A stretch of 64,000 nucleotides of DNA from Shewanella phaeophyticola (GTDB taxonomy: Bacteria; Pseudomonadota; Gammaproteobacteria; Enterobacterales; Shewanellaceae), in the NCBI RefSeq assembly GCF_025398315.1, contig NZ_JAODOQ010000001.1, forward strand, positions 496,001 through 560,000, written 5' to 3'. Position numbers and translations under genes: made by a program. Below the pieces are notes generated by a model. It saw only the letters and a program-made list of their open reading frames with translations, was not told the origin of the DNA and made no database searches. This document shows, one piece after another, positions 16,745-25,374 of this stretch. Positions within the stretch are counted from its first letter, which is position 1. Every line of letters starts with the position of its first letter.

Positions 16745-18241
16745 ATGAGTACTCCAACAAGTCTTAGCGATTGGCAAGCATTGGCAGCCAGTCTGCAAAT
16801 TAATGGAAATGCATTTATTAATGGTCAGTATCAAGGTGCAGCATCTGGTGAGACCTTTGATTGCATTAGCCCGATTGATGGCAAAGTATTAGCCAAAGTG
16901 GCCAGTTGTGACTTAGTTGACGCTAACGTAGCCGTAGCCAATGCTCGTGACGTATTTGAGGCTGGAACTTGGGCTAACTTGCCGCCAGTACAACGTAAGC
17001 AAATCATGATTCGATTTGCTGATTTGCTAGAAGAAAACGCAGACGAGCTTGCACTGCTTGAAACCCTAGACATGGGTAAACCCATTCAACACTCAAAAGG
17101 CGTTGATGTGGTGGAGGCTGCGCGGGCTATTCGCTGGTCTGGTGAAGCCATCGATAAAATCTACGATGAAATTGCGCCAACAGCCCATAACGAAATTGGT
17201 ATGATCACCCGCGAAGCGGTGGGTGTTGTGGCAGCCATTGTCCCGTGGAACTTCCCCATGATTATGGCCTGTTGGAAGTTAGGCTCATCACTGGCAACCG
17301 GTAACAGTGTTATTTTAAAACCCTCTGAAAAGTCACCATTAACGGCCATTCGTATGGCTCAGTTAGCGCTGGAGGCGGGGATCCCTGCCGGGGTATTAAA
17401 TGTGTTACCCGGTTTTGGTCATACCGTGGGTAAAGCATTAGCCTTACACATGGACGTTGATACCTTAGTGTTTACTGGCTCAACTAAAATCGCAAAACAG
17501 TTAATGATTTACGCCGGCGAATCGAACATGAAACGCGTGTGGTTAGAAGCGGGCGGTAAGAGCCCTAATATTGTGTTTAACGATGCGCCAGATTTAAAAG
17601 CCGCTGCAGAAGCCGCCGCAGTCGCCATTGCTTTTAACCAAGGTGAGGTGTGTACAGCGGGTTCACGTTTGTTGGTTGAATCTGGTGTTAAAGATGAACT
17701 CATTCAGCTTATTATTAAAGAAATGCAAGGCTGGCAGCCCGGGCATCCACTTGACCCTAATACCACTTGTGGCGCGGTGGTCGATCAGCAACAATTAACC
17801 AATGTGCTTAACTACATTAAAACGGGTACCGAACAAGGCGCAACACTGGTCGAGGGGGGCAAACAGGTCATGGCAGAAACTGGCGGCATGTTTGTTCAAC
17901 CGACCATTTTTAGCAATGTTAAAAATGACATGCGTATCGCCAGTGAAGAAATTTTTGGCTCTGTGTTATCGGTAATCGAATTTGACGGTATGGACGAAGC
18001 GATTAAGATTGCTAACGACACCATTTATGGATTAGCAGCCGCTGTAGTGATCTCAAATTTAAGTAAGGCGCATAAAACGGCTAAAGCACTTCGCAGTGGT
18101 ATGGTGTGGATTAATCACTACGATGGTGGCGATATGACAGCACCATTCGGTGGCTATAAGCAGTCGGGTAATGGCCGTGATAAGTCATTACATGCGTTTG
18201 ATAAATACACTGAATTAAAAGCGACTTGGATTGCTTTATAG
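16745..18241 (+). CDS. puuC: Gamma-glutamyl-gamma-aminobutyraldehyde dehydrogenase
   Basis: An NAD(P)-dependent aldehyde dehydrogenase of 498 residues. It converts gamma-glutamyl-gamma-aminobutyraldehyde to gamma-glutamyl-GABA, the third step of the Puu pathway, and may accept other amino-aldehydes. Motifs: EAVGVVAAIVPWNFPMIMACWKLG, NSVILKPSEKSPLTA, VFTGSTKIAKQLM, catalytic Glu in LEAGGKSPNIVF and catalytic Cys in AFNQGEVCTAGSRLLVE; the C-terminal FGGYKQSGNGRDKSLHAFDKYTELK is typical of PuuC. It is monocistronic with its own terminator, and the upstream region carries two PuuR-like boxes. The start follows an RBS-like GAGGT at 16736-16740. Confidence 0.93.
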   Translation: MSTPTSLSDWQALAASLQINGNAFINGQYQGAASGETFDCISPIDGKVLAKVASCDLVDANVAVANARDVFEAGTWANLPPVQRKQIMIRFADLLEENADELALLETLDMGKPIQHSKGVDVVEAARAIRWSGEAIDKIYDEIAPTAHNEIGMITREAVGVVAAIVPWNFPMIMACWKLGSSLATGNSVILKPSEKSPLTAIRMAQLALEAGIPAGVLNVLPGFGHTVGKALALHMDVDTLVFTGSTKIAKQLMIYAGESNMKRVWLEAGGKSPNIVFNDAPDLKAAAEAAAVAIAFNQGEVCTAGSRLLVESGVKDELIQLIIKEMQGWQPGHPLDPNTTCGAVVDQQQLTNVLNYIKTGTEQGATLVEGGKQVMAETGGMFVQPTIFSNVKNDMRIASEEIFGSVLSVIEFDGMDEAIKIANDTIYGLAAAVVISNLSKAHKTAKALRSGMVWINHYDGGDMTAPFGGYKQSGNGRDKSLHAFDKYTELKATWIAL

Positions 18242-18267
18242 TCATCATTCTGCCTGTGATGTAAACA

Positions 18268-18296
18268 AAGCCCTTTAGCAATAAAGGGCTTTTTTA
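18268..18296 (+). terminator. Terminator after puuC
   Basis: AAGCCCTTTA (18268-18277), loop GCAA, TAAAGGGCTT (18282-18291), then T6. A perfect 10-bp stem. Confidence 0.92.
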
Positions 18297-18391
18297 TTAA
18301 CTAAAATTAACGGCTCTTTTTGTTGTATTCGCGTAGACTCAAATTTCGATCGTTATCTAAAATTTCAACCGTTTTGCATGGATGATGCGAC

Positions 18392-18808
18392 ATGAGCCAT
18401 ACCCTATTTTCTCGATTATTCCTCGCTGTAGCTGCGGTGTTTTTCTGTTTTATTTTATGGGTCATTTATTTAGCCAACACGGGCGCTCAAAGTTTATTGT
18501 TTGATTTAGTCCACCATATTCCTTATGGCGATAAACTGGGTCATATGCTGTTGTTTGGATTGTTAACCTTTGTGGCCAATTTAGCGTTACAGAGTCGACA
18601 CTTTCTGCTTGGACGTATTCCGCTTTATTACGGTGCTGTGCTAGTGTCAATATTCGTCTTGAGTGAAGAGATCTGTCAGGGCTTTATTCCATCAAGAACG
18701 TTAGACATCATCGACTTGGTTGCCGATGCTGTTGGTATTATTTTATTTAGTTATTTAAGTGGTTTAACTCAACGCATTCTCGATAAAAAGCGAGGTGTTA
18801 CAACCTGA
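18392..18808 (+). CDS. VanZ-like family membrane protein
   Basis: 138 residues with four hydrophobic spans (LFLAVAAVFFCFILWVIYLA, LGHMLLFGLLTFVANLAL, YYGAVLVSIFVLSEEICQGF, LVADAVGIILFSYLSG). The family pattern GDKLGHMLLFGLLTF ... EEICQGFIPSRTLDIIDLVADAVG is clear. VanZ-like proteins are named after a teicoplanin-resistance accessory protein; most bacterial homologues have no proven role. It stands 50 bases before sseA in the same direction and could be co-transcribed. There is no sign of a resistance cluster around it. Confidence 0.82.
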   Translation: MSHTLFSRLFLAVAAVFFCFILWVIYLANTGAQSLLFDLVHHIPYGDKLGHMLLFGLLTFVANLALQSRHFLLGRIPLYYGAVLVSIFVLSEEICQGFIPSRTLDIIDLVADAVGIILFSYLSGLTQRILDKKRGVTT

Positions 18809-18858
18809 GTTAAGATTAATTTGACTGAGTTTTATCGCAAACAATAGAGAGGTTTAAT

Positions 18859-19692
18859 GTGAATTCTCCTTTAGTGACCACCGATTGGTTAGCGTTACAT
18901 CTTGACGATCCAGACCTTGTCATACTCGATGCCAGCATGGAAGTTGTGCTAGGTAAAGAACCCCTCGTTTACGATGAGCTGTATGTCATCCCCGGTGCAA
19001 TATCATGCCAAATTGATAAGTTGTTATTTGATCACCATTCACCACAAACCCACGCCATGCCAACCCCTGAGCAATTTACTGACGCGGCGCAAGCACTGGG
19101 TATTACTCATAACAGCACTGTGGTGATTTACGATGACCAGGGTATCTATTCTGCGCCACGCGCTTGGTGGACATTAAAAGCCATGGGGGTTGAAAAAGTG
19201 TTTGTGCTTGACGGCGGGTTACCGCAGTGGCGCGCTGAAGGTAAAGACACGGTACGCCAATTTGCTAGCCCAACTCAGGCTGGCGATATAAAAGGGCGTT
19301 TATTACAACATAAAGTATGTGACACCGAATTTGTGTTAACTCACCTCGGCCACGCTAATGTAGATATTATTGATGCTCGCGCAGCAGGGCGTTTTAATGG
19401 CACATCACCGGAGCCGCGTGTTGGCATGCGCAGTGGTCATATTCCAGGCTCGTTAAACTTACCGTTTGCCCAGGTGCTCAATGGCTTTAAAATGAAGTCG
19501 ACTAAAGAGCTGCACACCATTTTTGCCAACCTTGATACCAGTAACAATGCCCAACGAGTATTCACTTGCGGCTCTGGTATCACCGCATGTATTTTGATTT
19601 TAGCCTCCTATGTTGCAGGCCATCATCAAGCCGCGTTATACGATGGTTCATGGGCGGTGTGGGGCGGAGATGCAGCACTGCCAATAGAATAG
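18859..19692 (+). CDS. sseA: 3-mercaptopyruvate/thiosulfate sulfurtransferase
   Basis: A tandem-rhodanese protein of 277 residues. Both domains are seen: the first starts VTTDWLALHLDDPDLVILDASM and has IYDDQGIYSAPRAWWTLKAMG; the second contains VDIIDARAAGRFNG, then MRSGHIPGSLNLPF and the active-site loop CGSGITAC, whose first cysteine carries the persulfide. The CGSG(I/V)T(A) loop is typical of SseA-type mercaptopyruvate sulfurtransferases. The start is GTG 18859 with RBS GAGAGG; an ATG two bases earlier is out of frame and meets a stop at once. It is the last gene before the repeat-rich gap and island at 19.7 kb. Confidence 0.9.
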   Translation: MNSPLVTTDWLALHLDDPDLVILDASMEVVLGKEPLVYDELYVIPGAISCQIDKLLFDHHSPQTHAMPTPEQFTDAAQALGITHNSTVVIYDDQGIYSAPRAWWTLKAMGVEKVFVLDGGLPQWRAEGKDTVRQFASPTQAGDIKGRLLQHKVCDTEFVLTHLGHANVDIIDARAAGRFNGTSPEPRVGMRSGHIPGSLNLPFAQVLNGFKMKSTKELHTIFANLDTSNNAQRVFTCGSGITACILILASYVAGHHQAALYDGSWAVWGGDAALPIE

Positions 19693-20256
19693 GGTCAATT
19701 GAATAATTGATGGGTATTTTTTGTTTTATGGCCTGCGGCCACTAACGCTTAAGATCGCAAGGTTCCACCCTGCACGAAGCCAAAAGGGGGTCAACAGCAA
19801 CCCCCTCTTGGATCACCCCTGCCGTTCCGGCAACATTTTCGCTATTTAACCAAACAATAGCAGCGAAAAAATTGCGACGGAAATTAATCTATCTTCTGAC
19901 CGCGTTTGTAACCGTCTTCAGCCTTATTCGAAAATGCTAACGCTTCAGATGGGGCGTCCCTTCCCCTCCAAAGCTAGCCAGACATCCATGTCTGGACTCA
20001 CGTCATTTTCTTCAACGGCCTCAAGTTAAGAGTTGAATTTGGACTGTTGCAAGCAATATACGTAACTCATTTATGCCCCATTGTTTGTTGATGCAATTAT
20101 TCAGAAGCAGATAGTGTCACTGGAATTGCTGTACTTATATTTATGGTAAGAAGAGGAAATAATAAATGAAAGGATGCGACCATAAATAAACCTAACTTCA
20201 GGAAAAGTGCCCCGTAGAAACGCATAGCTATGCGTTTCTAGATCTTAGATGGTGGA
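19693..20256. repeat. Gene-free, hairpin-rich intergenic block (left edge of the OYE/LysR island)
   Basis: No supported gene. It contains a 19-base sequence at 19728-19746 that is inverted at 22729-22747 with one mismatch; a hairpin CCAAAAGGGGGT / ACCCCCTCTTGG (19780-19811); a TCGCTATT / AATAGC-GCGA hairpin near 19850; an 8-bp perfect hairpin CCAGACAT / ATGTCTGG (19978-19995); and a 26-bp perfect palindrome at 20215-20240. Dense short structure of this kind suggests a composite of dispersed intergenic repeats rather than a coding relic. Confidence 0.6.
20215..20240. repeat. 26-bp perfect palindrome downstream of the OYE gene
   Basis: TAGAAACGCATAG and its exact complement meet at 20227/20228. 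It lies 16 bases past the minus-strand stop at 20257, so it could act in 3'-end formation; no clear U run follows. Confidence 0.7.
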
Positions 20257-21456
20257 CTACAGTTGATACTTCGCCTGCCATTTCGTAATACGAGCTTTAT
20301 CACGATTTTCGTAGGACTGAATTGCTGGCAATAGCTCTAAGTTGAACTCTTTTTCATTATCATGACTTATAGCCGTAAGAAGCATAGTATACCAAGCGGT
20401 GACTCCCCCTGCGGCGGTGACTTAAATTTTGGAAAGTCAAATGTAACACCTTCTCCCTCTAACCATTCATTTGGTAAATCAGGTCTGAGTATCAATGCTC
20501 GCCCAAGACCAATTGAGTCCGCTGCATTTATAGATAAGGCATCTATTACTTGCTCCCGCTTTTTAAAGCCCCCCGTCACCACTAAAGGAATATTTGTTAA
20601 TCCTTTAGCCTTTACTGAAAAATCAATGAAGTACGGCCGTTTGAAGCGCTGTCAGAGCTGGATTTTGCCCCAGGAAAATATGATCCGCCACTTATCTCAA
20701 TCAAATCAATAGAGGTTGTGTTGAGAAGGGAAATGACCTCTAGTGCGTCTTCTTGAGTTAAACCACCTTCGAGCTGATCTGAGCAATTTATTTTTATACC
20801 AATAGGGAAAGTACCTCCAACAGTACTTCTCACTTCCGCAATTACTTCAATAATAATACGGGAACGGTTTTCTACCGACCCTCCATATAGATCCGTTCGA
20901 TGATTAAAGAGTGGTGATAAAAACTGACTTAGTAGAAACCCGTGGCCTGCATGAATCTGTACGCCAGTAAATCCTGCTTGTTTCGCAATTGCTGCGGATT
21001 TAGCAAACTGATGTGGTAATAAGGCTATGTCTTGCTCAGACATCCCCTCACACTCGAAATCTCCAATACAAAGAGCTGATGGCCTTTGGGTTTACTCAAC
21101 GGTTGATACGCCAATCCACCTGCATGCCCAAGTTGGAGCCAGATATGTGCGTTATTAATTGCAGCACGTGAGGTCAATGCTTGTAGCTCTTTAATATCAG
21201 ACTGTTCGGATAATACGAGATTTCCTGGATTTTCTGGAAATAGTGCGTCAATTTGAACCTCTCCAACGACCGATAACCCAATACCGCCCTCTGCCCAGCG
21301 TTCATAGAGTCGAGACTGTGCCTGAGTAGGGTTTCCCTCTCCATCAGCAAGTGAGTCAGACATTGCTGATTTCATTAGACGGTTTTTAATGATGGCGCCA
21401 CATGGGAGCTCTAAAGGACGGTTAAGTAAGTTTTCGGTGTGTAATGGTTGGGTCAT
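20257..21456 (-). pseudogene. NADH:flavin oxidoreductase, Old Yellow Enzyme family, three frameshifts
   Basis: An FMN-dependent ene-reductase type TIM barrel. In order: LELPCGAIIKNRLMKSAMSDSLAD, LYERWAEGGIGLSVVGEVQ, LQLGHAGGLAY, then a break at KPKG (21081-21084) where GPSALCIGDFECEGMSEQDI should follow. The next part has AGFTGVQIHAGHGFLLSQFLSPLFNHRTDLYGGSVENR (catalytic H and substrate motif) and GIKINCSDQLEGG. A second break at 20635-20638 (GGCC) precedes the PYFIDFSVKAKG and VTGGFKKREQ part, and a third near 20425 precedes AWYTMLLTAISHDNEKEFNLELLPAIQ to KWQAKYQL. The first two sites are Gly-Pro (GGNCC). The ATG at 21456 follows GAGG. Divergent from a LysR regulator that probably controls it. 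Confidence 0.87.
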
Positions 21457-21567
21457 ATCTGCCTCTCTGAGCACCATTGTTATGAATAACAGTAGAGACA
21501 TTGTTCCAGACTTTAAGTAAACTAAAAAGACACTAATAATTAATATACTTTTAAAAAATATTTAATA

Positions 21568-22466
21568 ATGAATACGTCAGATCTCTATCTATTCATTCGA
21601 ATCGTGGAAACGGGCAGCATAACCGAGGCTGCAAACCAACTGAGTCTTACTCCTGCAGCAGTCAGCACTGCGCTGAAAAGACTCGAAAAACAGTTAGAGG
21701 TACAACTACTTATCAGAACAACCAGACAACTGAGAATAACGCCACAAGGAGAGCAGTTCTTGTTTCATTGCCGTCAGGCACTAGCTAGTTTGGAACAAGG
21801 TCGTATAGCCGCACATCAGACACAAGGAAAAGTAAGTGGTAATCTCAGATTGTCCGTCTCATCTGATTTGGAAGCCGCAATACACTTTTGCTGTGGATAG
21901 AAGAGTTATTGAATGAGCACCCTTTATTATCGATTGATCTGACAGTAGGCGATTCTATTTCAGATTTTTTTCTCGAACAGGTTGATATGGCTCTTCGCTA
22001 TGGGAAGCCAGAAAATTCATCGATGGTTTCATTTCATATCGCGACCATGAGCAGGATCACTTGCGCCTCTCCAACCTATATATCTAGATATGGAGAGCCA
22101 ATGCATCCTGAAAACTTGAGGGAGCATAATTGCTTATTACACCGCAAGGCTGGTCGCCTGTTTAACTGTTGGGAGTACGCTAACCACTCTGGTACATACA
22201 AGGTTAAAGTAGGTAGTAACCGAATCAGCAATGATACCGATATAGTTCGTAGATGGGCAGTTAATGGCAAAGGAATAGCATATCGCTCTCAGATAGATCT
22301 CTACTCAGATCTTAGTAGTGGGCAACTTGTACAGCTTTTACCAGACTTTGAATCACCATCGGTTGAGCTAAATCTAATCTGTCCAAGCCGAGAGCAGGTT
22401 AGTCCTGCTGTTATTGCTTTTCGGGAGTTGCTTAGGAGGAAGGTATCTCAAATCGTTTCCTCATAA
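21568..22466 (+). pseudogene. LysR family transcriptional regulator, frameshift near 21875
   Basis: The N-terminal winged HTH is intact (DLYLFIRIVETGSITEAANQLSLTPAAVSTALKRLEKQLEVQLLIRTTRQLRITPQGEQFL). The effector domain begins LRLSVSSDL and then leaves frame. Restoring one G at TTTGGAAGCC gives DLGSRNTLLLWIEELLNEHP, which continues to 22466 through ISDFFLEQVDMALRYGKPENSSMV, MHPENLREHNCLLHRKAGR and NGKGIAYRSQIDLYSDLSSGQLVQLLPDF. Total about 299 residues, usual for LysR. It is transcribed divergently from the OYE gene, the classic arrangement for a LysR regulator and its target. The inducer is unknown. Confidence 0.87.
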
Positions 22467-22820
22467 ACTTGTTGAATAACCATGCAGTATCTCACCATTA
22501 AAAATAGTAGCCGTCAAAATCAGCCATGTTTGGAATTGTTCAGAACCGACCAAAAATACCTCCTGTCGAAACTACTGCATTTTTATTTTTGGGATACGAG
22601 AAGTTATCCAAAGATTGGAGACTGTCTGTTGCTGCTAAATCGGAATTGTCCAAAAGCTAGGTAGTTTCTAATGTAGTGTCCTACTTTCGTTGGCTGCTGT
22701 TGCTCAGGTGTGGAGCAAGCGCCACGATGTTAGTGGCCGCTGGCCATAAGAAGAACAAAGGTTGACCCTTTTGCCACCCACAGCAAATCCAGCAACCAAT
22801 CCATAGCAAATCCAGCAACC
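22467..22820. repeat. Gene-free right edge of the island with inverted and direct repeats
   Basis: No supported gene. GTTAGTGGCCGCTGGCCAT (22729-22747) is the inverted partner of 19728-19746. AGCAAATCCAGCAACC occurs at 22782-22797 and 22805-22820, and its first nine bases again at 22825-22833 inside the last codons of puuB. The 3' end of puuB therefore looks partly duplicated at the island boundary. Confidence 0.6.
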
Positions 22821-24128
22821 CTATAGCAAATCCTTCATCCTGTGGTACAGCATCCCAGCCGCTAATATGGGCGATCTAAACATGGAGCCACCAGGGAAGG
22901 TCATGTGCTTGATGTCATTAAACACATCAATACGTTGTGATTGCTGACTAATCGCTTCGGCAATTAATCTTGCGGCCATGTGAGTGGCATTAACACCGTG
23001 GCCAGCATAGGCTTGGGCAAAATAAATATTGGCTGCATCGGGTAATCGGCCAATTTGTGGCATACGGTTAGCACCGATGCCCATCATGCCACCCCATTCA
23101 TAATCAATCTTAATGCCTTTTAGTTGTGGGAATACCTTTTCAAGATTTGGCCTTAAGGCGGCTTCAATGTCTTTAGGATCTTTACCTGAATAGGTACATA
23201 AACCACCGAATAATAAACGGCGATCGGCAGATAAGTGGAAATAATCTAAGGCAACGCGCATGTCGGCAAAAGCCATATTTTGCGGAATGATACTGGCACA
23301 TTGCTGCTCAGTTAATGGCTCTGTGGCGAGTAAATAAGTGCCTGTTGGTAATACTTTACCGCCTAAATAGGGGCTGAGTTTATTACCAATGTAACCATTG
23401 CCTGCCATGACCAAATAATCGCAGGTCACCTGACCTTGTGCGGTGATGACTTTGGGTTTATCACCTTTGACTATTTTTTCTGCCGCGCTGTATTCAAATA
23501 ATTGGGCTCCTAGGTCTCGTGCAATTTTTGCTTCGCCTAAGGCTAAGTTTAGCGGGTGTAAATGACCACTGCCCATGTCGACAAGTGCGCCTTGGTAAAA
23601 GTCAGAGCCAATCACCTTACCCATTTGGCTTCGATCAAGCAGTTTTATCGGCTTTTGATAACCTTGAGATTTAAGATCTTGATACTCTTCAGCTAACTCA
23701 TCCATGTGTCTTGGCTTTACGGCTAAATCGCAATAACCCATTTGCAGGTCGCATTCAATGTTATGCTCGGCAATGCGCTCGGTGACAATATCAACCGCTT
23801 CAAAACCCATTTGCTGAATTGACTTAACTCCTTGCTCGCCAATTTCATTTTTAAATTGTGTTGCATCATGGCCAATACCACGAATAAGTTCGCCGCCATT
23901 TCGGCCAGAGGCGCCCCATCCGATACGTTTGCCTTCTAATAATGCGACGCTGTAGCCGCGTTGTCTGAGTTCAATTGCGGTGTTAATCCCTGTAAATCCG
24001 CCGCCCACAATACACACATCTACTGTGATATGTTCTGTCAACTTTGGGTGTTCAACCAATCCATTCGCGCTGGCAACATAGAAGGAGTCTGGATAGTGCT
24101 GGCTATGGATAGGGGATTTTACTGACAT
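22821..24128 (-). CDS. puuB: Gamma-glutamylputrescine oxidase (FAD, DAO family), copy 1
   Basis: A 435-residue flavin oxidase expected to convert gamma-glutamyl-putrescine and O2 to gamma-glutamyl-gamma-aminobutyraldehyde, ammonia and H2O2. N-terminus SQHYPDSFYVASANGLVEHPKL, FAD site VCIVGGGFTGINTAIELRQRGYSVALLEGKRIGWGASGRNGGELIRG, then GDKPKVITAQGQVTCDYLVMAGNGYIG, a DYFHLSADRRLLFGGLCTYSG segment and the C-terminal AQAYAGHGVNATHMAARLIAEAI. It is divergent from puuR. A paralogue lies at 33546-34832. The end of the gene abuts repeats that echo its last codons. Confidence 0.9.
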   Translation of the reverse strand: MSVKSPIHSQHYPDSFYVASANGLVEHPKLTEHITVDVCIVGGGFTGINTAIELRQRGYSVALLEGKRIGWGASGRNGGELIRGIGHDATQFKNEIGEQGVKSIQQMGFEAVDIVTERIAEHNIECDLQMGYCDLAVKPRHMDELAEEYQDLKSQGYQKPIKLLDRSQMGKVIGSDFYQGALVDMGSGHLHPLNLALGEAKIARDLGAQLFEYSAAEKIVKGDKPKVITAQGQVTCDYLVMAGNGYIGNKLSPYLGGKVLPTGTYLLATEPLTEQQCASIIPQNMAFADMRVALDYFHLSADRRLLFGGLCTYSGKDPKDIEAALRPNLEKVFPQLKGIKIDYEWGGMMGIGANRMPQIGRLPDAANIYFAQAYAGHGVNATHMAARLIAEAISQQSQRIDVFNDIKHMTFPGGSMFRSPILAAGMLYHRMKDLL

Positions 24129-24325
24129 AATGACTCCAGATTATTGAACAATGCGATAGTAATAGCGCTAAACGATAGGTATAGAGCTTAACTCAGCCCA
24201 AAGTGTGCATTTTATTTAACACTCATTTGATGTAAAATACAATTTCTTTGATTTAAACGTATAACGTGATTAATTAATTTTACATGTTGTTTATATGTTA
24301 CATCTTGTATATAAATAATTGTCGT

Positions 24326-24344
24326 CAACACTCATTATATTAAG
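24326..24344 (-). promoter_or_regulatory. PuuR-like box between puuB and puuR
   Basis: The minus strand reads TTAATATAATGAGTGTTG, similar to the PuuR box up to AATATAATGA. A related ACACTCATTTGATGTAAAA lies near 24220. Both fall between the divergent starts at 24128 and 24369. Confidence 0.35.
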
Positions 24345-24368
24345 CCACTGAGTTATCACTCTAGGAGA

Positions 24369-24923
24369 ATGAATTTGGATATTGGTGCAAGCCTAAAAGC
24401 GGTCCGTAAATTAAAAGGTTTATCTCAACGAGAGTTGGCTAAGCGGGCAGGTGTGACCAACAGTACAATTTCAATGATTGAAAAAAACAGTGTCAGTCCT
24501 TCAGTGAGTTCACTTAAAAAAGTGCTTGGCGGGATCCCGATGTCGCTAGTCGAGTTCTTTTCAATTGATGACGGATCCATTGGCGATCAAAAAGTGGTAT
24601 ATCGTGCTAATGAGCTACTTGATATTGGCACTGGCGAGTTAGTTTACAAATTAATTGGCCGTGATTACCCTAACCGAGCCATGTCGTTAATGAGTGAAAT
24701 GTATCCTGTTAACGCAGATACTGGTGCTGAAATGCTGCAGCATGAAGGCGAAGAGGGTGGGGTGATTGTTGAGGGTAAATTAGAAGTCACCGTGGGTGAA
24801 GAAGTGTTTATCTTAGAAAAAGGTGACAGTTATTACTTTAATAGCCAACAACCACATCGATTTCGTAACCCGTTTGATGCGCCATGTCGCCTAGTCAGTG
24901 CGACTACTCCTGCCGATTTTTAA
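24369..24923 (+). CDS. puuR: PuuR-type repressor, HTH plus cupin
   Basis: 184 residues. The N-terminal Cro/CI-type HTH is GASLKAVRKLKGLSQRELAKRAGVTNSTISMIEKNSVSPSVSSLKKVL. The C-terminal cupin carries EMLQHEGEEGGVIVEGKLEVTVGEEVFILEKGDSYYFNSQQPHRFRNP. The layout matches E. coli PuuR, a putrescine-responsive repressor of the puu genes. Its position between divergent puuB and the downstream puuD-puuA operon supports this. Start choice is open: the GGAG box at 24363-24366 is only two bases from the ATG, but eight bases from an in-frame TTG at 24375, which would give an N-terminus of MDIGAS. Confidence 0.92.
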   Translation: MNLDIGASLKAVRKLKGLSQRELAKRAGVTNSTISMIEKNSVSPSVSSLKKVLGGIPMSLVEFFSIDDGSIGDQKVVYRANELLDIGTGELVYKLIGRDYPNRAMSLMSEMYPVNADTGAEMLQHEGEEGGVIVEGKLEVTVGEEVFILEKGDSYYFNSQQPHRFRNPFDAPCRLVSATTPADF

Positions 24924-25374
24924 TCTACAACCTTACTTTATAATAGCGGGATGCATTACTTGGTTTAGTTGAATGTGTCCCACGATTGACTCTTTAACTC
25001 CTTTTCTGAATGTCTATTTTTCTGCTATGTGCAGATTAAGCGAACCTTCAACAGACCCTAGCAAGCTTTAACTATTCTGTGTAGTGCTTGTGTAAATAAT
25101 ATAAAGCATAAATTTCACTTTTATTGTGCAACTGTTGCCCTAAATTGGTGCGAGTAGATTGCTTTTTAACCACTCTCAAGGTCAGTATCGCTTTTTATTC
25201 TTACTGCATGATTATTGTTTAAATCATTGTTTTAAATCTATTTTGTTTGTTTTTTGATAAAAGTTGTTTTTATCATCAGTTATCCTCTTGCCTAGGTAAA
25301 AAATTCCGTGTAGTGTGTGAAAAAATGAACACGTAAAACAATAAGTTCATCACACTATTGGCTAAAGGTGAGAT
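24924..25374. other. Gene-free regulatory gap between puuR and puuD
   Basis: About 450 bases, AT-rich, no supported gene. The only clear structure is the inverted repeat with a PuuR-like box at 25315-25355. I see no terminator after puuR, so read-through into puuD is possible. Confidence 0.6.
25315..25355. promoter_or_regulatory. Interrupted palindrome with PuuR-like box before puuD
   Basis: GTGTGA (25315-25320), AAAAA, TGAAC (25326-25330) is mirrored by GTTCA (25345-25349) and TCACAC (25350-25355). The left arm includes AAAAAATGAACA, matching the PuuR core. It ends 19 bases before the puuD start, a plausible repressor position. Confidence 0.5.

Noticed and set aside
18392..18808. VanZ-like gene as an antibiotic resistance determinant
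   Set aside because: No vanA/R/S-type neighbours; VanZ-like domains are widespread without a link to resistance.
20257..22466. OYE/LysR island as a prophage or transposon
   Set aside because: No integrase, transposase, phage gene or tRNA attachment site is present; only inverted repeats support mobility.
22482..22664. 60-residue ORF downstream of the LysR gene
   Set aside because: No RBS, low-complexity composition, no family resemblance; lies in the repeat-rich island edge.
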